64,000 bases of DNA, from the NCBI GenBank assembly GCA_015179125.1, contig WHVA01000398.1, forward strand, positions 1 through 64,000, given 5' to 3'. The notes beneath the pieces are model-generated. The model ran no database searches and had not been told where the DNA came from. It saw nothing but the letters and a program-made list of their open reading frames with translations. This stretch comes from Gautieria morchelliformis (Eukaryota > Basidiomycota > Agaricomycetes > Gomphales > Gomphaceae). Each line of letters starts with the position of its first letter. Position 1 is the first letter of the stretch. Below, piece by piece: positions 56,156 to 64,000 of the stretch. The position numbers and the translations under genes are program-made.

Positions 56156-57924
56156 ATGCCACAAAGCGTCGAACACCAGGCGCCTGCCACGTCACAAGCT
56201 CGCACAAGGGCAGGCGCCACACAACAAGCCAGCAACAAAACTAGATCTGATTTGTTGTTGGAGCCAAACACATCGGTCAGAACCAGAGAGCAAGCGAGGC
56301 AGTTCCTAGACAAACATGGGTATTACACGAAGGATGATCCGTTGTCGACAGAACAGCTAAGTTACGCGTTATTGTCACTTGCACACAAAGTTAGGGGCAA
56401 AACACTACAGGAAGGAGTTCGGGCGGTGGCCATTCTAATGATGGAGGATGCCACAAGAGCAGTGGGAGCAGCAGTCTCGCAACACATCGAAAAGCACATC
56501 GAGACGACCCTGGCCAAGTTGGAAGCAGCAGCTGACAGGGCCAAAGAGGCGGCTGAGGTGGCAGAAGAAGCAACAGAAGGAGCCAGAAACGTCATAGAAC
56601 ATTTGAACAGCATGGGAGGACAGAGGGAACGGCAAGGGGAAGACAACACGAGAGGGGCAACATACGTGGCCGCATTGAAAGGTAACGTCCCCTTGTCACA
56701 CCTAAACAACCTGGCAAAAGCGAAAATGAAAGCGAGACAAATACTGATCGACGGAGACATGTCACGAGAACAGGACGAGTTAGGCAAGCTAACGGAGCAG
56801 GAGCTGGTAGCGAAAGCTAACGAAGCAATAAGCAACCTCGAGCCGGACCCAGAAAGAATAGACATAAGCTTTGTGGGAGCCAAGAAGCTGGCGAATGGAG
56901 GAGTAGTGCTGGCCATGGAAACAGAGGAGGCAGCAAAATGGGTGCAGACGAACAAGAGGACGTTCTTGACCAAGTTCAGCGGACGGCCACGATAAAAGAA
57001 AGAATGCTGTCAGTGATAGTGGAGTACGTGCCACTGAACCACTCACCCGACGCCATGGCGGAGATGAGAAAGATCGAGAGGGACTCTAAACTCCCCGACG
57101 GATCCCTGCTCTCAACCCGGTGGATAAAGCCGGTCCACAGGAGAATGGCAGGACAGAGATCAGCACACATTATCGCCAAGTTCACATCTACAGAAGCGGC
57201 AAATCAAAGCATAAGAGACGGGATAATAATAGCAGGAAAGCGAACCTGGGCCAGGAGAATGAAAAAAGAACCGCGAAGATGCCTAAAATGTCAGCGCTAT
57301 AACGCTCGACACTTGGCAGCAGAGTGCAGCGGCAGAGACACGTGCGGGACATGCGGAGAAGAGCACAGAACAGCCGAATGCCAGGAGGACGACCCAAGCA
57401 AATACAAATGCATGAATTGCGACGCAAAAGGCCACGCGTCATGGGATAGGACATGCCCGGTATTCAAATCGGAATGCGCAGCGGCAGACAAGAGCGATCC
57501 AGAACATACGTACAAATTCTTTCCCAACGACGACCCGTGGACATGGGAACAGCACCAAGAGGCGGAGGAAACAGACGACGTGGGGGATCTCATAAGGAAA
57601 CTCAGGGAACAGGAGGACAGAAGATGGAAAACAGTGGAAATGGAAAGAAGGATGGCGAGACTGGTGGACAGCAGAAGCAGGGAGAGGCACCAAGTGGAAC
57701 CAGATAACCCAAGGAATAGAGGAAGGGTTGAAAGCAGAGGAAACGCGCGAGGGAGAGGAAGAGGAGCGAATCCAAGAATCGGGCACATGGACCAAGGGTG
57801 GCAAGACAGAGAACAGGGCGAAGGGCGACAGAGCAGACTGGACGACTACGGAATAGGGGTCAGCCGCGAGAGGACACAAACAGTACAGCAAAACGGAAGC
57901 GATAACAATACGCGCCAAGGATGA
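56156..57924 (+). pseudogene. LINE-B ORF1 (gag-like, three CCHC knuckles)
   Basis: Start MPQSVEHQAP. Long helical region rich in Ala/Glu (KLEAAADRAKEAAEVAEEA), probably a coiled coil for multimerisation. A single frameshift near 56980 divides it (frame 56156-56995, then 56938-57924). Zinc knuckles CLKCQRYNARHLAAEC, CGTCGEEHRTAEC and CMNCDAKGHASWDRTC. Arg-rich C-terminal tail. The stop overlaps the ORF2 Met as ATGA at 57921. Confidence 0.85.
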
Positions 57925-59446
57925 ATGAAGAAAACCAACAAATGCGAAAATTGAGAATCAGACAACAGAACGTCAACAAATCGCTAACGGCAACGGTAGA
58001 AATGCTAGCTCTGCTGATAAGCAAAAAGATGGCGACGAGCACGTGGGGAGCAATTGACATGGGATCGCCAGATGTTACGGCAGCAAAGATAAAAACCAAC
58101 ATGGGTGATGTCCTGATAGTTAATTCATACGTGGACTGCGCCCATTCTAACAGTATAAGAGCCATACAGAAATATATGCAACACAGAGCGGCAGAAGGGA
58201 CCATGCAAGAAAGGGAGATAGAGGGCATGGTGTGGCTCGGGGATTTCAATAGGCATCACCCGGTCTGGGACAAGTTGCGCAACGCACACTTATTCACAAG
58301 GGCAAATTTAGATGAGGCGCAAATACTATTGGACACAATAGCAGATCACGGACTACACATGGCGCTACCTAAGGATATACCAACGCTAAGATCGATGGCC
58401 ACAGGGAATTACACGCGAACAGATAATGTCTTTGCATCACCTTCAGTCATTGAAAACATGATTAGCTGCAGCACAGTGCCAGAAGATCTACCACCAAAAA
58501 GCGACCACCTGCCCGTAGACACCATGATCGATGTATCCATCAAGGCAAGCACCCAACCGCCGAAGCCCAATTACAGACAGGTGGACTGGAAGGAATACAG
58601 AAAGATGCTCGAAGCTGAGTTAAAAGACAGAATCAAAGAACCCGTACCACTCACTGCTCAACAGTTCCATCAAAACTTGCGAGAGATGACAACGGCCATC
58701 TTGGATACCACAGAAGAACTAGTGCCAAAAAACAGGCCGTCGGTATACATGAAGCGATGGTGGTCCTTACAGCTGTCGCGCACCAGAACAGAGACCAGGC
58801 GGCTCGCAAGGAAAGCATATGCGCTAAGAGACGACCCGACACACACAGCACACGAAGAATACAGAGCCTCTCGGAATCGCTACGCGGAAGACATAGAGAG
58901 GTCAAAAAGAGAGCATTGGAAAGACTTCCTCGACGGCATAGACCAAAATACGATATGGGCAGCCCACAGATACGCTTCGGCGGACGCGGGAGATGGGGGT
59001 CAGACGCGGGTACCGACGCTAGTGACAAAAAAGGCAAACGGTGTGAAGCAGATAGCAGAGACAAACGAACAAAAGTCAGACCTACTCTTTGACACCTTTT
59101 TCCCAGAGCCAGGAGAAGCGGTTGAACAAATACCGGAGGACTACGAGTATCCCCCGCCGGAGTTCGAGTATCAGCCAATCTCAGACGAGCAGATCAGAAG
59201 AGCCATGGACAAACTCAACTGGTTCAAGGCACCGGGAGAAAATGGTATCCCTAATGAACTCATAAAACAGTGCATTGACACCCTTCTACCGTACATAGGA
59301 CCTCTCTTCCGCGCAACATTCGACCTCAAAGTATACCCGGCAGAGTGGAGGGATTCAATAACAAAGGTCCTCCGTAAGCCAGGTAAGGCAGACTACACGG
59401 CTCCAGGTGCCTACCGGCCGATCGCACTACTGGACACGATGGGAAA
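57921..59446 (+). pseudogene. LINE-B ORF2, deleted endonuclease start and truncated RT
   Basis: Begins MNEENQQMRKLRIRQQN, like LINE-A. After TATVEMLA an in-frame deletion of roughly 50 codons removes the part that in LINE-A holds IAIQEPY, the catalytic Glu of the APE endonuclease. It continues with WLGDFNRHHPVWD and, without stops, into RT: FKAPGENGIPN and YRPIALLDTMG. There the frame passes into NLR sequence and ends at 59519. Confidence 0.85.
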
Positions 59447-62400
59447 TATCCAGAAGACTGCGGTAGCTGCGAGAGGCAATGCTGCCTCGTGGAACGAGTC
59501 CCTCTATTTGTGCGTTTAATTCCAACGTTATCTTCACGCGACTTAAATCCATGCCCAGCAAGGACTTTCATGGGTCTTCCGTACTAGGAATCGAGGTCTA
59601 CGGGCACCGTATCTTTACACGTGATGAGTACATAGGCGGTGCAAGGGAACGGGTTGAGTTGCTCCTTGCAGAAGGAGGAACTGGAGGTCAGTCCTTTTCG
59701 TTCATCGACACAATGCACGTGTAATAATCGAACACAGCAGCCGTTGCTCGCAAACTGCAAAAATCAGATAAGGCAGGGAAGATGCATGAGGTTCACACTA
59801 TCCTAGAGTTCACCATTTCGTCTTTCGCGATGTCCGACGAGGTGCAGGAGGCCAAGTTGAGCGAAGCAGTCAGCGGTGCGAAAGTCGTCGATGATATGAA
59901 CCCGATGCAGTCCCTAATCGTTGATGCAGGGGCTGGGGTCGATGTCGCCACTTCCGCCATTGATACCTTCAATATAATATCGGCGCCTTGGGCTCCCCTC
60001 GTGGAAAATATCAGGCTCTTTACCAGTATTGTGGATAAGGCTCAGAGGTATAGTTCAAACGCCGGGGTTCTCCCGGGTCACTCATGGACATGGTTTGTTT
60101 GATTCTAGGTCCATCCATATGCAAACATGGCATGGTCTATCCTGTCTCTTGCACACAAGGTACGTCTATGACATACACCACTCGGATAGATATAACTGAC
60201 ATCTGGGGTTGACTCTATTTAGACGATCATTGCTCAGATGGATCGGGACGATAGCATCCATGGCCTGGCGAAAATTATTGGAGACACGTATGCATTCGTC
60301 CATCTGGCAGAGCCATTGGAGAAAATTGAATCGCAGAAGCCAATTATCTTAGCCTTGGCACAACAGACGTTAGAGTGCAGCTACTTTGTCCGCGCCTACG
60401 CAAAAACAGAGGGTTTCTGTATGTTGGACCCGCTGTCAGATGGCCATACCTTATGATCTTTGTTCAGGGAAAAGAACCGCGAAAAATCTAGTGTCGGATG
60501 TTGACAGCAAGGTAAAACAATACCAGGAATATTTCAACAAACTCAAGTTGGATTTACAACAACATGCCGTGATTCATACTGAAATCACTGTACTACGTGT
60601 CCTGAATGTCGTCGGCGACCTCTGTGAGTTTTCAGTGGTTTGAGATCTTTCCCACGCCTAATACAACTTGCAACCAGCTGGGGGAGTTCTTCTGCTTGAC
60701 ATGCCCTATGCAGGCAGTGCCAGGTTCAATCCTGACAAAGGATGTCTTCGGGATACTCGGGAGACAGTTATTGCGGAGATCTGGGATTGGGCCAACCAGG
60801 AGAGCGAGGCCAACCCCCGTATATTTTTCTTGAACGATGTTGCAGGTGCTGGCAAGTCTGCCATCGCCCACGAGGTCGCTAAACGATTTAGCAACATCAA
60901 ACGTCTTGGGTCCTCATACTTTTTTGACCGCGCTCTTCAGGCACAGCGATCCCACGACAATGTATTTAGCACGATTGCTCATGATCTGGCTGATCTGGAT
61001 CCAGAACGAAAATCATCGTTGCTCAAAGTGGTCGGGGAGCAGAAATCACTTCGGACCACACGCGTACCTCGTGAGCAGTTCCAAAAGTTCATTCTGGACC
61101 CCTCCAAGGACCTAACCGCTGTTGGACCGAGCGTAATCGTTATTGATGCATTGGACGAGAGCGGAGATATGGAATCTCACCAAGCTCTCTTGTCTGTCCT
61201 GGGCAAGGAAGCTGCACAATTGCCGTCTAATACCCATCTTCTTATCACTTCCCACGCCGAAGATGACATCCTGGACGCCCTTCTGGGGAAGACGCACATC
61301 CTTTCCAGGTCCTTAAAGGATATTGACCCGAACCCTGCTGATGCTGTCACCCGCTTTGTGAAAGCTCAATTGCATCACATTACGGCCCTCGAGCGCAAGT
61401 GGCCCAACAATGGCTGGTGTCGATTATTAGTCGAGAAATCTGAAGGTCACTTTCAATGGGCGTCCACTGCTTGTCGATTTGTCAAAGGAGATGGGAAGCG
61501 TGGTCACAATCCTGTTAAGCAACTGGAGGAGGTTTTAGTCAAGAACCTCTGCGGGATGGATAACCTATATCTCGGCATCCTCACGCAGATATTCGGAGAT
61601 GGCAATGACTTGACGGACGATATCAAGTGTCGCTTTCGCTTGGTGATGGGCTGCATGCTGGCTGCCAGAGAACCGCTGTCGATGTCTGCCCTGCAGAAGC
61701 TGTGCAATCCAGATGAGTCGGGTACCGAGGTTCATGATATAGTTAAACCCATGGGCGCTCTGTTGAGCCTTCCCCCTCAAGAATCTGGCCCAATCAGCCT
61801 GCTGCACACGTCTTTTCGTGACTTCTTGACAGATTGCGACCGGAGTGGACCATACCACATCGATACATCTTTACACCATGAAGGCCTTGCGCTCTCATCC
61901 TTGCACATAATGAAGGATGAACTTTGTTTCAACATTTGTCACCTTTAAACTTCCCATCTGCGCAACGACGATGTTGTCGACTTGGCGACACGGACCAATA
62001 AGTATATATCCTCACAACTTTCCTACTCTTGCCGTTTTTGGGCGGACCATGTTCGCGCCACCACCTTTGAGCCAGGCATAGGTTCAAAGGTCAAGGAGTT
62101 CTTCAAGACTAAGCTACTCTACTGGCTTGAAGTTCTGAGTATGGTCAAGAAGGTCCCCAATGCATCAGCAGCGCTCTCGTCGATAATGGGCTGGAGTAGG
62201 GTGAGTCCCCAAGTTGTTATGAGCTCCGCTATGAGTCTAATGAACTTAAGGATAATGACATTACAGCATTTGTAATGGATAGCCGCAATTTTGTATGTGC
62301 GTTTGGGAGTGTAATATCCCAGAGTGCTCCCCATCTCTATTTGTCGGCACTCCCGTTTGCACCTGAAAGGTCGAAACTATGCGAGACTTACCTCCCACGA

Positions 62401-63400
62401 TTTCCACGATTACTCCGCATCGAGACTGGGAAAGTGACAACGTGGCTACCAATTCAAACCGTTCTGGTAGGTCACACCGAGCCCGTCTTGTCGGTGGCAT
62501 TCTCGCTGGACGACAAGCGCATCGTCTCCGGGTCTCGTGACAACACGATCCGTGTGTGGAATGCAGACACCGGGGAGGTCATTTCAGCACCATTCGAAGG
62601 CCACACCGACTGGGTCAAGTCGGTGGCGTTCTCGCAAGACGCCAAGCGCATCGTTTCCGGGTCTTATGACAAGACGATCCGTGTGTGGAATGCAGACAAC
62701 GGGAAGGTCATTTCAGCACCATTCGAAGGCCACACCCTGTGGGTCACGTCGGTGGCGTTCTCGCATGATGGCAAGCGCATCGTCTCCGGGTCTGGAGACA
62801 AGACGATCCGTGTGTGGAATGCAGACACCGGGGAGGTCATTTCGGTATATTCAAAGGCCACACCCACTCCGTCACGTCAGTGGCGTTCTCGCACGACGGC
62901 AAGCGCATCGTCTCCAGGTCTGAAGGCAACAGGATCCGTGTGTGGAATGCAGACACCGGGGAGGTCATTTCGGCACCATTTGAAGGCCACACCGACTGCG
63001 TCAGGTCGGTGGCATTCTCGCAGGATGGCAAGCGCATCGTCTCCGGGTCTGGAGACAAGACGATCCGTGTGTGGAATGCAGACACCGGAGAGTTCATTTC
63101 AACACAATTCCCAGGTCAAGCACCTAGTCAGTAGTGGTTACCTTGATTTGTTGGAACATTCAGAAATCTGCTAATATCCTTTGCACAGCTATGGGGACCA
63201 GGTTTCAAAATGATTCACGACTAGACAAAAATGGCTGGTTACTCAACTCCCCCAGAACTTTTATTCTGGGTCCCATCTTGGTCCCAAGTAGGTTTGTGGC
63301 GGCCGGCGAACACTGCTGTCATCGCAAAGGGGTCCACAAAGCTTGATCTCAGCCGGTTTGTGCATGGCACATGGTGGACACAATGCAGAGAGGCCACATG
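59447..63400 (+). pseudogene. NACHT-WD40 (NWD) NLR with C2-like N terminus, broken
   Basis: Fungal NLRs sense non-self or stress; HET-E-type members trigger incompatibility. Start missing: the first residues are QKTAVAARGNAASWNE and FTRLKSMPSKDFHGSS, C2-like. Exons follow at about 59736-60080, 60112-60160, 60224-60420, 60471-60623 and 60680-62200. NACHT: Walker A FLNDVAGAGKSAIAHE, Walker B VIVIDALDES. Then DFLTDCDRSGPYHID, and after an intron at about 62198-62265, the WD40 array (62469-63110). The C-terminal WVPSWSQVGLW..RFVHGT runs to about 63400. Lesions: a frame slip near 59515, TAA at 61946-61948, 1-bp loss near 62845, extra C near 63250. Regulation unknown. Confidence 0.85.
62469..63110 (+). 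repeat. five near-identical 129-bp WD40 repeats
   Basis: Each 43-residue unit runs [31 protein letters not shown]. Units begin near 62469, 62598, 62727, 62855 and 62984. The conserved frame is lost in the fourth unit by a 1-bp deletion near 62845 and continues one frame over. High internal identity is typical of NWD repeats under concerted evolution, with variation at a few surface positions. Confidence 0.9.
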
Positions 63401-64000
63401 AGTTTCCCAGGGCACACACACAGATACATTGCATCTTCTGCTACCATACTTTGGACTTTCCAGTTGGTTTCAAGAACTTTCCTGTGTTCAATTAGCCACT
63501 CACATGTACCATTATACATATTGTACATGTAATAGCTAACCCCTGCCACCATCATGTTGTCACTAACCAGCTTTGCACTTCTGCCTGAGTTCCCATACCT
63601 GTGGCTTGGGCTTGCATTCTGGAAAGGCTGTCCACGAGTCCCGCTGCAGGTGACTTGGGACTCAGACTTGCAGGTCAGCCAGCTTCCAGAAGTGGAACCT
63701 GGACTCTGTTATTTGAGGAGGAAGAAAATATTTCAGTCAGGACAATCTATTTTGTTATCAATCATTCTCACCTTTCACCATATTTCTTGTCATTCCGAGA
63801 ATCATTCTGAGCCGAGAATTATTCCAAGTTGAGTCGAGTCGAGGCGCACATATGCGTATCATTTCTCACATATTATCGAGTTAAGTCCTTGTCCTATATG
63901 CCTGACATCATATTTGACATCATCTGTCCAGGAATTAGCCATTTAGGGGTCATAGCATCATACTTGACATCATCTTGACCCTAACTCCTAGCCCCATTAT
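63401..64000. other. 600 bp without a recognised gene
   Basis: Downstream flank of the NLR. Near the end, CATCATAxTTGACATCATCTG-like units repeat (about 63907-63982). Short frames only. Confidence 0.45.

Larger units (their letters stand above)
56018..59446 (+). mobile_element. LINE-B: Tad1-like LINE, complete 5' end, truncated 3' end
   Basis: Shares the 5' end TTTCTCACGCTTACCACCACC with LINE-A but stops inside the RT at ..LLDTMGN (about 59446), where NLR sequence begins. LINEs normally lose their 5' part, so the missing 3' half and poly-A imply a later deletion or recombination. ORF1 and ORF2 are nearly intact otherwise, suggesting it is younger than LINE-A. Confidence 0.85.

Overview
The window looks like nuclear DNA of a filamentous basidiomycete, probably an Agaricomycete. 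The signs are short GT-AG introns, a NACHT-WD40 (NWD) NLR with a C2-like start, a KDZ transposase with cysteine-cluster (CxC5/CxC6-like) regions, a DUF6533 exon, a chromodomain Ty3/gypsy element, Ty1/copia, Tad1-like LINEs and MULEs. I cannot name a genus. I found no undamaged ordinary host gene: nearly everything is a mobile element, a relic of one, or a broken host-like gene. The window reads as a repeat-rich accessory or heterochromatic region.

Layout. 1-4.6 kb: a fragment of a transposon-like protein, hairpins, unrecognised DNA. 4.64-12.98 kb: a complete MULE with target-site duplication, inverted ends and one very long minus-strand multi-exon gene. That gene carries AT-hook-like motifs, a MULE DDE core, a SWIM zinc finger and two different Ulp1/C48-like cysteine protease modules. 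Both ends carry a TGTCTC-type motif repeated every 21-22 bp. 13-20.3 kb: a GC-rich tract with relics of a Ypd1-like phosphotransfer protein and a short-chain dehydrogenase, plus a cluster of hairpins. 21.4-34.5 kb: about 13 kb bounded by inverted copies of a 1.1-1.2 kb repeat rich in a 34-bp palindromic minisatellite. It holds a 899-bp TA-target MITE, a 60-bp minisatellite, an unknown gene, coiled-coil exons, a degraded KDZ transposase and an ER-type DnaJ relic. 35.3-37.6 kb: a decayed FAR1-type MULE. 37.7-47.1 kb: a 5'-truncated copia element interrupted by a full chromovirus, which is itself interrupted by a CACTA-like foldback MITE. 48.5-48.9 kb: DUF6533 exons. 49.07-55.65 kb: a full-length, decayed LINE with a solo LTR inside. 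56.0-59.45 kb: a second LINE cut off at its 3' end and joined directly to an NLR gene. 59.45-63.4 kb: that NLR, with near-identical WD40 repeats and several lesions.

The genes do not form a pathway; what connects them is insertion history. Target-site duplications fix several steps: copia, then gypsy, then MITE; LINE, then solo LTR; 34-bp repeat, then TA-MITE. The most unusual object is the MULE coding for a transposase joined to two Ulp1-like proteases. Exon boundaries are read by eye and are approximate.
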